A DNA stretch of 64,000 nt from Paractinoplanes bogorensis. Its GTDB lineage: Bacteria > Actinomycetota > Actinomycetes > Mycobacteriales > Micromonosporaceae. Made by a program: the position numbers and the translations under genes. Positions 15,310-25,716 of the stretch are shown piece after piece (positions within the stretch are counted from its first letter, which is position 1; each line of letters begins with the position of its first letter). Location: assembly GCF_018829635.1 (NCBI RefSeq), contig NZ_JAHKKG010000006.1, positions 1 through 64,000 on the forward strand, read 5' to 3'. The notes below the pieces were generated by a model. It was given only the letters and a program-made list of their open reading frames with translations. It did not search any database and was not told the DNA's origin.

Positions 15310-15870
15310 GTGGCAGGGGTGCGGAAGTTGCAGGCGGCACAGACCGAGGCGGAGCTCAAGGCGGCCGCCGTCCGGGTCTTCGCGCGCGCCGGCTATCTCA
15401 ACACCAAGATCACTGACATCACGGCCGAGGCGGGGCGGGCCACCGGGTCGTTCTACAAGCACTTCGCGAGCAAGGAGCAGCTGCTCGAGGCGCTGCTACG
15501 AGACCTGCTGGCCGAGGGCGACGAGAGTGCGGCGGCGGCGGAGCACGGCGACGACTTCCGTGATCGCGAGACGGTGCTTTACCACGTACGGGCGTATTGG
15601 GACTTTTATCGACGCCACGGAACAGTGATCGACGCACTCCGGCAGGCGGCGACGGTCGACGAGGAGTTCGCGCTGCGCTCCCAGGCGATGCTGAAGCCCG
15701 ACGTGCGGCACATCGCCGACCACATCGCGAAGACGGGCGCCCAGGACCCGTACGCGCTGGCCGAGATCTTCACCGCGCTGGTGTCGACGCTGGCCGAGAG
15801 ATGGACCGACGAGGAGTCGATCGAGACGCTGACCACGTTCATCCACAACGGAATCAGGGCCGGCTCGTAA
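15310..15870 (+). CDS. TetR family transcriptional regulator of the monooxygenase
   Basis: The protein (186 residues from GTG 15310; GTG 15319 also possible) has the TetR helix-turn-helix AEAGRATGSFYKHFASKEQL at about residues 39-58 and a helical effector domain. The GATAAT box ends nine bases before the GTG, so the mRNA has little or no leader. It is divergent from the FAD monooxygenase with a palindrome between them, the standard layout of a local repressor. Its stop lies within a bidirectional terminator hairpin. Confidence 0.85.
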   Translation: MAGVRKLQAAQTEAELKAAAVRVFARAGYLNTKITDITAEAGRATGSFYKHFASKEQLLEALLRDLLAEGDESAAAAEHGDDFRDRETVLYHVRAYWDFYRRHGTVIDALRQAATVDEEFALRSQAMLKPDVRHIADHIAKTGAQDPYALAEIFTALVSTLAERWTDEESIETLTTFIHNGIRAGS

Positions 15871-15883
15871 CGACGAGCCGGCC
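15858..15883. terminator. Bidirectional terminator hairpin
   Basis: GGCCGGCTCGT-aacg-ACGAGCCGGCC is a perfect 11-bp stem with a 4-base loop between convergent tetR and sdhB. It overlaps the tetR stop codon. There is no strong T-tract on either side, as is common in high-GC actinobacteria. Confidence 0.7.
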
Positions 15884-15897
15884 CCGGAAGAGCCCGG

Positions 15898-16643
15898 TCA
15901 GAGCTGCTTGCGCACGGCCTTGCGGTAGTCGCTGTTCAGGCGGCCGATCAGGGTGAGCGGAATGCCCTTGGGGCAGACCTGCGAGCACTCGCCCATGTTG
16001 GTGCAGCCGCCGAAGCCGGCGTCGTCCTGCGCCTGCAGCATGTCGATCACGCGGGTGTCGCGCTCGGGCTGGCCCTGCGGCATCAGGCCGAGGTGCGCGA
16101 CCTTGGCCGCGGTGAAGAGCATGGCCGAGCCGTTCGGGCAGGCGGCCACGCAGGCACCGCAGCCGATGCAGGTGGCCGCCTCGAACGCCAGGTCGGCGTC
16201 CGCCTTGGGCACCGGCGTGGCGTGCGCCTCGGGGGCGGCGCCGGTCGGGGCGGTGATGTAGCCGCCGGCCTGGATGATCTGGTCGAACGCGGTCCGGTCG
16301 ACGACCAGGTCCTTGATCACCGGGAAGGCGGCGGCCCGCCACGGCTCCACGTCGATCGTGTCGCCCTGCTTGAAGTGCCGCATGTGCAGCTGGCAGGTGG
16401 TGGTGGCCTTCTCCGGCCCGTGCGCCGTGCCGTCGATGACCATGCTGCACGCGCCGCAGATGCCCTCGCGGCAGTCGTGGTCGAAGGCGATCGGGTCGTC
16501 ACCGTCGAGGATCAGCTTCTCGTTGAGGACGTCGAGCATCTCCAGGAAGGAGGCGTCGGGCGAGATGTCCTTGACGTCGTAGCTGACCATGCGGCCGGTG
16601 TCGGTGGGACCGGACTGGCGCCACACGCGTACCTGGATGTCCA

Positions 16644-16644
<1 letters not shown>
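15898..16644 (-). CDS. sdhB: Succinate dehydrogenase iron-sulfur subunit
   Basis: The 248-residue subunit carries electrons from FAD to quinone in complex II. It has the [2Fe-2S] ligands CREGICGACSM near residues 59-69 and two further clusters CIGCGACVAACPNG and CTNMGECSQVCPKG. Length fits the Bacillus/Wolinella-like type used with a 240-residue cytochrome b. Its ATG overlaps the sdhA stop by one base (TAATG), so it is the last gene of a coupled sdhCAB operon. Confidence 0.95.
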
Positions 16645-18590
<1,946 letters not shown>

Positions 18591-18591
18591 T

Positions 18592-19320
18592 TCAGTCCAC
18601 CAATCCGACGAGAACCGCGAACGGCACCGACAGGTATCCGACGACCAGCGTCACCGACAGCACCAGGGCGGCCGCCCGGACGACGACCGCGCTGCGCGGG
18701 CTCTGCTGGCCCAGCGTGCGGGCGGCGCTGAACAGGCCGTGCCGCAGGTGCAGGCCGACCGCCACGATCGACAGCGTGTAGAACAGCGTCACGTACCAGC
18801 GACCGGGCGCGAAGTCCTCCGCCACGTTGCGGTACACCTCGCCGTGCACCCCGTGCGGGTTCAGTGTGAGCGTGGTCAGGTCGAGGATGTGGTAGATCAC
18901 GAAGAGCAGGACGATCACGCCGCCCCAGCGCATCGTGCGGGCCGCGTAACTGCCCTGCACCTTGGGCCGGTGCGCGTATTTGACCGGGCGCGCCAGCCGG
19001 GCTCGCCGGGCCAGGATCGTCGCCGCCACGATGTGCCCGACCACTGCCACGGTCAGGACGCCGCGCTGGATGTAGAGGTACCAGGCCTCAGGCAGCAGCG
19101 GGGTGCCGATGCTGCGCAGCCAGTGCGCGTAGTGGTCGAAGGTCTCCTCGCCGAAGAAGATCTTCAGGTTGCCGATCATGTGCACGTAGAGGAAGCCGAC
19201 CAGCAGCAGGCCGGTCACCGCCATGAAGATCTTGAGGGCGACCGAGGACCGCCGCCGAACTGGTTTGCCCTTGGCCGGGGTGCCTGCCGCCGGCTTCCGG
19301 GTCGAAGTATCTACCGCCAC
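18592..19320 (-). CDS. sdhC: Succinate dehydrogenase cytochrome b subunit
   Basis: The 242-residue membrane anchor has five hydrophobic helices and conserved His residues for haem b (for example FLYVHMIGNLKI, VVGHIVAATIL, LFVIYHILDL, VGLHLRHGL), as in single-polypeptide type-B anchors. It docks SdhA/B and reduces quinone. GTG at 19320 is followed by a hydrophilic basic leader of about 30 residues before TM1. It starts the sdhCAB operon and is divergent from lysR. Confidence 0.93.
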   Translation of the reverse strand: MAVDTSTRKPAAGTPAKGKPVRRRSSVALKIFMAVTGLLLVGFLYVHMIGNLKIFFGEETFDHYAHWLRSIGTPLLPEAWYLYIQRGVLTVAVVGHIVAATILARRARLARPVKYAHRPKVQGSYAARTMRWGGVIVLLFVIYHILDLTTLTLNPHGVHGEVYRNVAEDFAPGRWYVTLFYTLSIVAVGLHLRHGLFSAARTLGQQSPRSAVVVRAAALVLSVTLVVGYLSVPFAVLVGLVD

Positions 19321-19383
19321 ACCGTTGACGCTAGAAAGCTGTATGCGATTCGTCTAATGCATGATCGACGCAGTCATCATAGA

Positions 19384-19394
19384 GATAGGCTATC
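19384..19394. promoter_or_regulatory. Palindrome at the LysR promoter
   Basis: GATAGGCTATC is a perfect palindrome just before the lysR GTG. TAGGCT inside it can be the leaderless -10 of lysR, so binding here would give autoregulation. The remaining 60 bp to sdhC is relatively AT-rich and should hold the sdh promoter. Confidence 0.5.
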
Positions 19395-19397
19395 GTC

Positions 19398-20315
19398 GTG
19401 CAGCTCCAGCAGCTTCGTTACTTCCTCGCTGTCGAACGAACCCGTCATTTCACCCAAGCGGCGGACATTCTGGGCGTCTCCCAGCCGACTCTCAGTAAGC
19501 AAATTCACACGCTGGAAGACACGCTCGGGGCCCCGCTATTTGAACGTATCCGAGGCGGTGTAACGCTCACCGCGGCCGGCCAGACCCTGCTCCCGCTCGC
19601 GCAACGCATGATCGCCGACGCCGACGCGGCCCGCGAGGCGGTCTCCGACATCGTCGGCCTGCGCCGCGGCGAGGTGCGGCTGGGCGCCACCCCGAGCCTG
19701 TGCTCGTCGCTGGTCCCCGAGGTGCTGCGCACCTACCGTGCCGCCCACCCCGACATCCAGCTCTACGTCAACGAGGGCGGCTCGCAAGACCTGATCGAGA
19801 ACCTGGAGGCGCACACCCTCGACCTGGCCCTGATCGTCCAGCCCGAAGAGGGTGTCGACGACTCGCTGAGCACCATTCCCGTGCTGCGCGAGAGCCTGGT
19901 CGTGGCCTCGGTGGCCGACCAGCCGCCACCCTCACCGCACGCGCAGATCGCCCTGTCCGAGCTCGAACACACCCCGCTGGTCATGTTCCGCGCCGGCTAC
20001 GACATCCGCGGCGTCACCCTGGACGCCTGCCGCAAGGCCGGCTTCACCCCGAAGTTCGCCGTCGAGGGCGGCGAGATGGACGCGGTGCTGGCCTTCGTCG
20101 AGGCCGGTCTGGGTGTGGCCCTGGTCCCGAGCATGGTGCTGACCAACCGCCCCCTGCTGCGTGCGACCCCGCTGGCCTCGCCGGGCATGCGCCGCACGAT
20201 CGCGCTGGCTCATCGCAAGCGTTCGGTGCTGCCCCATGCGGCCGCGGCCTTGCGCACGACGCTGCTCCATCACGTCAAGACGCAGGAGCTCCCGTTCGGC
20301 GTGCGACCTCTTTAG
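19398..20315 (+). CDS. LysR family regulator divergent from sdhCAB
   Basis: The 305-residue protein has the N-terminal LysR helix-turn-helix (MQLQQLRYFLAVERTRHFTQ, ILGVSQPTLSKQIHTLED) and a two-lobed substrate-binding domain (VRLGATPSLCSSLVPEVL onward). LysR proteins usually act on the divergent operon, so control of sdhCAB in response to a carbon metabolite is the natural guess. GTG at 19398 is supported by the promoter box five bases upstream. Confidence 0.9.
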   Translation: MQLQQLRYFLAVERTRHFTQAADILGVSQPTLSKQIHTLEDTLGAPLFERIRGGVTLTAAGQTLLPLAQRMIADADAAREAVSDIVGLRRGEVRLGATPSLCSSLVPEVLRTYRAAHPDIQLYVNEGGSQDLIENLEAHTLDLALIVQPEEGVDDSLSTIPVLRESLVVASVADQPPPSPHAQIALSELEHTPLVMFRAGYDIRGVTLDACRKAGFTPKFAVEGGEMDAVLAFVEAGLGVALVPSMVLTNRPLLRATPLASPGMRRTIALAHRKRSVLPHAAAALRTTLLHHVKTQELPFGVRPL

Positions 20316-20485
20316 ATCAACCCCGTTTCCCCGTACGCGTCCTGCCCGCGCTCTCCTCCTGCCGGGCCACCTGGCCAGCTGTCCTCCTGCCGGGGCACCC
20401 GTCCTCCTGCCTGGGCACTGGGACGTGGCTCATTTCAGATGGTGAACGTCCGATCTCTGGCGGCGGTTCCCGGGGGCGGATTTTG
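20316..20485. repeat. Imperfect short repeats between lysR and the HNH gene
   Basis: The word CTCCTGCC(G/T)GGGC recurs three to four times at about 20355-20420 with irregular 20- to 23-base spacing. No start-stop pattern is seen. No gene here. Confidence 0.6.
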
Positions 20486-20501
20486 TCGTACGTATGTTCG
20501 A
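20486..20501. promoter_or_regulatory. LexA-binding SOS box
   Basis: TCGTACGTATGTTCGA matches 14 of 16 positions of the actinobacterial LexA box TCGAACATATGTTCGA and lies directly before the DUF222-HNH start. Confidence 0.75.
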
Positions 20502-20512
20502 AGATGGGCGGC

Positions 20513-21808
20513 ATGTTGGCGGAGGTGCAGCTTCTGGGCAAGGACACGGCGGCGTTGGCCGGCGCCCGGTTGTGGGCGCTGTCCGACGACGAGGTGACCG
20601 ATTGTCTGAGGGCAGCGCACCGGCTGGAGCAGGCGGCCGCGGTGCTGCAGGCTCAGTTGGTGCGCCAGGCGTGCTCGCGTGGTCTGCCCGCCGCGCACGG
20701 AGCCCGCACGCCGGGTGGCTGGTTGCGGGAGTTGCTGCGTCTGGACCCGCAGCCGGCTCGGGAACTCGTCGAGCAGGCGACGGCGCTGGACCGGCATCCA
20801 GTGGTGGAGCAGGCTGCGCTCGACGGCGTCGTCGATCTGCGTCAGGCGGTGGTGATCAGCGAGATCCTGGATGCGGTTCCCGCTGATCTCACCGCCCTGG
20901 CCGCGGATGCCGGCGTCGACCCGAGCGGCGTCGAGACGGCCGAGCTGCTCGAACGGGCCGGGCACACGATGATCGACCTGGCCGGCCGGTTGCCCGCGTT
21001 CCAGCTGCGTCGCATCGGCGAGCGGATCCTGACCCACGTCGCCCCGCACCTCGCCGACCAGGCCGACGCCGCGGCCCTGGCCCGGCAGGAAGCCCGCGCC
21101 CACCAGCGGCGCGGGTTCACCCTGTCCCTGCCGGTCGACGGCATGGTCCGGGTGTCCGGCGTCCTCGGCGCCGAAGACGCCGCGACGCTGAGCGCTGCCC
21201 TGCATCCGCTGTGCCGCCCGATTCCGGGCGACGACCGGGCCCCGCGGCAGCGCCGGGCCGACGCTCTGATCGACGTGTGCCGGTTGGCCCTGCGCACCGG
21301 GGAACTGCCCTACGACGGCGGCCAGCCGCCCCAGCTGGCCGTCACCGTCGCTTACGACCCGCTGACCCGGGCGTTGGGCGTCGCCACCGCCGACACCGGG
21401 GAGCGGCTCGGCCCGGCCACTGCCCGGCGTCTGGCCTGCGACGCCCAGATCCTGCCGATCGTGCTGGGCGGCGACGGCCAGATCCTCGACGCCGGTCGCA
21501 GCCGGCGCACTGCGACCGGCATTCTGCGCCGGGCGCTGCACGTACGTGACGGTGGATGCGCGTTCCCTGACTGTGACCGGCCACCGCGCTGGACCGATGC
21601 TCACCACATCACTGCCTGGACCGCAGGTGGCGGCACTGACCTGGACAACCTGGTGCTGCTCTGTCGCCACCACCACCGGTTGATCCACCACCCCACCGGT
21701 GGCTGGCAGATCCGGCCCGGCTCCGACCATCAGCCCGACTTTCTCCCACCGCCGCACATCGACGCGCAGCAGCACGCCCGCCGCAACCTCTATCACCACC
21801 GCCAATAG
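20513..21808 (+). CDS. DUF222/HNH endonuclease protein (13E12-like)
   Basis: The 431-residue protein has a long helical DUF222 domain and a C-terminal HNH nuclease motif (RDGGCAFPDCDRP, DAHHITAWTAGGGTDLDNLVLLCRHHHRLIHH, about residues 345-395) with Cys and His metal ligands intact. Members are multicopy in actinobacterial genomes and commonly carry LexA boxes; a good box lies just upstream here, so DNA-damage induction is expected. ATG 20513 or 20504 could start it. Function within the SOS response is not established. Confidence 0.88.
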   Translation: MLAEVQLLGKDTAALAGARLWALSDDEVTDCLRAAHRLEQAAAVLQAQLVRQACSRGLPAAHGARTPGGWLRELLRLDPQPARELVEQATALDRHPVVEQAALDGVVDLRQAVVISEILDAVPADLTALAADAGVDPSGVETAELLERAGHTMIDLAGRLPAFQLRRIGERILTHVAPHLADQADAAALARQEARAHQRRGFTLSLPVDGMVRVSGVLGAEDAATLSAALHPLCRPIPGDDRAPRQRRADALIDVCRLALRTGELPYDGGQPPQLAVTVAYDPLTRALGVATADTGERLGPATARRLACDAQILPIVLGGDGQILDAGRSRRTATGILRRALHVRDGGCAFPDCDRPPRWTDAHHITAWTAGGGTDLDNLVLLCRHHHRLIHHPTGGWQIRPGSDHQPDFLPPPHIDAQQHARRNLYHHRQ

Positions 21809-22089
21809 CGCCTCTGTAACGCTGCCGCCTCGTCCTGACCCAGTGCTGGGCGCGGCGCTTGAGAGCGGGCAGGTCGACGCTGTCGACGTCGGCCATCCAG
21901 GCACTGTGGTGAGAGGCGCTGTGGTGAGAGGCACTGTGGTGAGAGGACAGTCCGTTCGGCGTCCGCGGCATCATGGCGGCCGCCTGTTGTCCGGTGCGCT
22001 CAGCGTGGGTACGGCCTTTGACGGTGTTCAGGGCCTGGCCGAGCCGGTGGGTGCACGCGTGCAGGCCAGTGTCTTGGTAAGGGGACGTG
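21809..22089. repeat. Intergenic region with a 15-bp triple repeat
   Basis: Three tandem copies of AGGCACTGTGGTGAG (21899-21943, one mismatch in the middle copy) lie in this 281-bp gap between convergent genes. No further gene or terminator is evident. Confidence 0.75.
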
Positions 22090-22830
22090 TCAGAAGCGGG
22101 AGGCCTCGCGCCAGCGTTCCCACAGCTCGGTGTCGCCCTCGATGAGATCGGGGGAGGGGAGGCGTCGGTTCAGGGCCAGGAGCAACGTCGGGGCCGGGGC
22201 AGTCACGGTGACGTCGGCCGGGGTGTCGGCCTCGGTCCAAGCGACGCCGCCCGGCGTGAGCGTGACGTGCCAGCTTCGGGGGATGTCGATGGCGCGGAAC
22301 CGCAGGGTCTCGCCGGTGCCGGCGAAGCGGTCGAACATCTCGAAGGTCGTCAGCAGGTCGGCCACACCGTCGGCGGCCAGGTCGGGGGCGGCCAGTTCGG
22401 GGGCGGCTGTGCCGGGGGCGACCGTGCCGGACGGGTCGGCGTCGAAGCAGTGGATCAGCTGGTCGTGCACCATGCGGCGCAGCCAGAAGCCGGCCGTCGG
22501 GAATCTCGGTTGCCAGGTCCACGTCTTGCCGGTGAAGCCGCGTTCGTGCACGGCCGCGTTCAGCGTGCGGGCGCCCTCGAGCAGCCAGGGCGTCCAGGCG
22601 TCCGAAGAGGACGGCGCCTCGATCCGCTGATATTCGATCCGCCGGCCGGCCGCGATGACCTCGGTGGCGTAGCGGTGGCCCGTGCCGACGTGGGTGACCA
22701 GGTCGCGGACCGTCCACTCGGGGCAGGTCGGCACGATCGCGGCCGGGTCGAGTGCGGTCGCCGCCGCGCCCAGGCGGGCGGCGCCGGCCTCCAGTTCCGT
22801 CGCGTACCGCTGCGGTGTCAGCCAGTCCAT
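22090..22830 (-). CDS. Maleylpyruvate isomerase-like (DinB superfamily) protein
   Basis: The 246-residue protein has the mycothiol-dependent maleylpyruvate isomerase N-terminal fold: CPEWTVRDLVTHVGTGHRYA near 34-53 and MVHDQLIHCFDAD near 120, giving the three-His metal site pattern of the superfamily, then the smaller C-terminal domain. Such enzymes use mycothiol for isomerisation or detoxification; the substrate is unknown. TAGGGT six bases before the ATG on the minus strand indicates a leaderless promoter. An 18-bp repetitive stretch encodes the Ala/Pro-rich linker near residue 140. Confidence 0.78.
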   Translation of the reverse strand: MDWLTPQRYATELEAGAARLGAAATALDPAAIVPTCPEWTVRDLVTHVGTGHRYATEVIAAGRRIEYQRIEAPSSSDAWTPWLLEGARTLNAAVHERGFTGKTWTWQPRFPTAGFWLRRMVHDQLIHCFDADPSGTVAPGTAAPELAAPDLAADGVADLLTTFEMFDRFAGTGETLRFRAIDIPRSWHVTLTPGGVAWTEADTPADVTVTAPAPTLLLALNRRLPSPDLIEGDTELWERWREASRF

Positions 22831-22919
22831 GCGCCGACCCTAGCCAGAAAACGCAGCCGATAAACCGCTGAGCAGTCGCGCACCAGTTTGGGCGTCGAAC
22901 CGGACTTAGCATCGTCGCT

Positions 22920-23672
22920 GTGTTGCATGGTGAGTTCGAGGATCCGCGGCTCGTAGAGGTCTACGACGCGGAGTATCTGTGGGGCTGGGACGACGACCTG
23001 TTCATGTCGTTGCTGGCCGAGCGCAACGCGCCCCGGGTCCTCGACTTCGGCTGCGGCACCGGGCGGCTGGCGATCGCCATGGCCGGGGCCGGCCACGAGG
23101 TGACCGGGGTCGATCCGGCGCGGGCCTCGCTCGACGCCGCGCGGCGGAAACCGGGTGGCGACAAGGTCACCTGGATCGAGGGTTCGGCCGAGGTGCTGCC
23201 GGCCCGGGCGTACGAGGCGGTGTTACTCACAAGTCACGTGGCGCAGTTCTTCGTCAGTGACGAGCAGTGGTTGTCGACCTTGCGGGCGTTGCGCCGGTCA
23301 CTCGTCGCCGGTGGTCGGTTGATCTTCGACAGCCGCGATCCGGACGACCGCCGGTGGGATCTGTGGAACCCCGTCGACTCACGCCGACCTGTTCTTCTGC
23401 CGGACGGTGATCGCGTCGACACATGGACCGAGGTCACCGCCGAGCGCGGTCCGGTGATCAGTTTCACGCGACATTACGAGTTCACTCAGGGTGACGAGTT
23501 GACGAGTGAGGCGACGCTGCGCTTTCGCTCCGAAGGCGAGATCCGCACCACCGTGGAAGCGGTCGGCTTCGATGTCGACCGGGTCTTCGGAGGGTGGGCC
23601 CGGGAACCCGTCGGCGCAGGTGAAGATGGGGAATTGATCGTGGTGGCGGTGGCCTGGCCGCAGGGTAAATGA
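22920..23672 (+). CDS. Class I SAM-dependent methyltransferase
   Basis: The 250-residue protein has the SAM-binding VLDFGCGTGRLAIAMAGAG (residues 41-59), an acidic loop VTGVDPARASLD and the post-I motifs of class I methyltransferases. Substrate unknown. The GTG at 22920 is seven bases after TAGCAT, a leaderless layout. It is divergent from the maleylpyruvate-isomerase-like gene. Confidence 0.85.
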   Translation: MLHGEFEDPRLVEVYDAEYLWGWDDDLFMSLLAERNAPRVLDFGCGTGRLAIAMAGAGHEVTGVDPARASLDAARRKPGGDKVTWIEGSAEVLPARAYEAVLLTSHVAQFFVSDEQWLSTLRALRRSLVAGGRLIFDSRDPDDRRWDLWNPVDSRRPVLLPDGDRVDTWTEVTAERGPVISFTRHYEFTQGDELTSEATLRFRSEGEIRTTVEAVGFDVDRVFGGWAREPVGAGEDGELIVVAVAWPQGK

Positions 23673-23804
23673 TCGGTCACCGGGTGTCTATCGGCAATGT
23701 GCCAATAGGGGGCCGACCGTTGTCAGTCGCCGATATGTGATTACTATTCGCTCACGTTGCGGCAGGGCGTCGCAGCGAGACCGCTCGATAGGAGGGTGGG
23801 TGCG

Positions 23805-25523
23805 ATGTCAGATCTGACGAGGCGCGATCAGCCGCCGATGGACGAACCCGTGACCCACCACGGCCCACCGGGCGGCGGCGCCGGGCGGGTGCTGCTGGCC
23901 GCCGCGATCGTCGTGCTGCTGGTCGCCGTCGCGGGCGGCACGACGTGGTGGATGTACACCCGCGACCCGGCGCCGACCTCCAACGCCACCCCGGCGCGTA
24001 CCCCGACGTCCCCCTCCTGCACCGGCGTCAAGCTCCGCGTCGTCGCCGCCCCCGAGATCGCGCCCGTCGTGAGCACCGCGGCCAAGACGCTCGACGACAA
24101 CCCGGGCGACCCCTGCGGCCCGGTCGAGGTCGTCGCCGAAGAGCCCGGTCTGACCGTCACGACCGCGGCCAAGCCCGACGTGTGGATCCCCTCCAGCACC
24201 GCCTGGCTCGGCATCGCCAACGCGAACGGTGCCTCCTTCACCGCGCAGGGCAAGCCGCTGGCCCACAGCCCGATCATGCTGGCCGCCCCCACGGCCGTCA
24301 CCGATTCGATCTCGCAGGGCGGCCGGACGTCGTGGGCCCAGCTCACCGGCGCCGTGGCCACCGGCAAGGTCGCCGCCGTGACCATGCCGGACGCCCAGGC
24401 CAGCACCACCGGCATGCTCTCGGTCTACGCCGTCAACGCGGCGATGGCCCGCACCACCCCCGACAGCGGTATCGCCCAGCTCCGCGCGCTGACCCTGCGC
24501 AGCCGGGTCAAGGACGCCGGTGCCGACCCGTCCAAGCTGCTGGCCAAAGTGGCCGAGCAGTGGAACACCAACGGCGTGGTCTACGACGTCGGCGTCTTCC
24601 CGGTCACCGAGCAGCAGCTCAAGGTGTATCAGCAGGGCAAGCACACCGTGCAGCTCAAGGGCGCGTACCCGGCCGACGGCATGGTCGAGGCCGACTACCC
24701 GTTCGCGGTGGCCAAGAACAACCAGAGCGAGGCCCTCACCAAGAAGCTGCGCGCGGCGATCACCCGCGCCGCGCTGACCCAGGCCGGGTTCCGCGCGGCG
24801 GCGATCCCGAACGCGCTGCCGCTGCCGGCCGAGCCCGGCGCGCTGCTCACCCCGGCAACGATGTGGAGCCAGTACAAGTCGCTGGCCACCCAGGTGCTGC
24901 TGCTCATCGACGCGTCCGGCTCGATGAACCAGAAGATCAAGGGACCCGACGGCAAGCAGGTCAGCCGGGCGGCACTGTTGCGCGAGTCGGGCCGGTTCGC
25001 GGCCGAGTTGTTCGCCGAGGACACGACGGTCGGCATGTGGTACTTCGGTCAGCGCACCCCGACCAGCCCCGCGCACCAGGAGGTCGTCCCCTTCGGGCCG
25101 ATCACCGAACAGATCGACGGTGACAAGACCCGCCGTGACGCCCTGGTCAAGGCGATGGAGGACTACCGGGCCACGGAGAACACGGGCACTCCGCTCTATC
25201 AGAGCGTGCTCGACGGCGTCAGCACGATGCGTGAGCAGGTCGCGCCCGGCACGGTGACGCTGGTCGTGGTGCTCACCGACGGCAAGGACGGCGAGTCCAC
25301 CTTCAAGATGACGCAGGACCAGTTCATGTCCAAGCTGGCCGGCGAGCAGGACCCGAGCCGCCCGGTGCCGATCCTCGCCGTCGGCTATGGACCCGACGCC
25401 GACATGAAGGCGCTCAACGACATGTCCAACGCGACCGGCGGCAAGGCGTTCGCGGCCACCAACCCGGCCGACCTCTCGTCCGCCATCGCCAAGGCGTTCC
25501 TGGCCGCCCACGCCCCACGCTGA
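23805..25523 (+). CDS. Membrane-anchored solute-binding plus von Willebrand A protein
   Basis: The 572-residue protein has one N-terminal transmembrane anchor at about 26-50 (VLLAAAIVVLLVAVAGG), a periplasmic-binding-type domain (about 75-350) and a C-terminal VWA domain starting LLLIDASGSMNQ with the MIDAS residues D-x-S-x-S, a Thr in NTGTPLYQ and the Asp in VVLTDGKDG. It probably binds a ligand or metal outside the cell. ATG at 23805 follows GGAGGGTGGG. Its TGA is the first three bases of a 32-bp repeat array. Confidence 0.85.
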   Translation: MSDLTRRDQPPMDEPVTHHGPPGGGAGRVLLAAAIVVLLVAVAGGTTWWMYTRDPAPTSNATPARTPTSPSCTGVKLRVVAAPEIAPVVSTAAKTLDDNPGDPCGPVEVVAEEPGLTVTTAAKPDVWIPSSTAWLGIANANGASFTAQGKPLAHSPIMLAAPTAVTDSISQGGRTSWAQLTGAVATGKVAAVTMPDAQASTTGMLSVYAVNAAMARTTPDSGIAQLRALTLRSRVKDAGADPSKLLAKVAEQWNTNGVVYDVGVFPVTEQQLKVYQQGKHTVQLKGAYPADGMVEADYPFAVAKNNQSEALTKKLRAAITRAALTQAGFRAAAIPNALPLPAEPGALLTPATMWSQYKSLATQVLLLIDASGSMNQKIKGPDGKQVSRAALLRESGRFAAELFAEDTTVGMWYFGQRTPTSPAHQEVVPFGPITEQIDGDKTRRDALVKAMEDYRATENTGTPLYQSVLDGVSTMREQVAPGTVTLVVVLTDGKDGESTFKMTQDQFMSKLAGEQDPSRPVPILAVGYGPDADMKALNDMSNATGGKAFAATNPADLSSAIAKAFLAAHAPR

Positions 25524-25712
25524 GCCTGCGTGCCGTTGTCCGGGCGCTGCGGTGAGCCTGCGTGTCGCTGTCCGGGCGCTGCGGTGAGTCCGCGTGTCGC
25601 TGTCCGGGCGCTGCGGTGAGCCTGCGTGTCGCTGTCCGGGCGCTGCGGTGAGCCTGCGTGCTGCTGTCCGGGCGCTGCGGTGAGTCCGCGTGCCGTTGTC
25701 CGGGCGCTGCGC
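25521..25712. repeat. 32-bp tandem array between convergent genes
   Basis: Six units of 32 bp start at 25521, 25553, 25585, 25617, 25649 and 25681, nearly identical. The stop of the VWA gene is the first TGA. From the second unit, GTGA recurs every 32 bp, giving four complete tandem ORFs of GTG plus 10 codons plus TGA (peptides VSLRVAVRALR or close variants), each overlapping the next by four bases. The array ends four bases before the crtI-like stop. Confidence 0.95.
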
Positions 25713-25716
25713 TTGA

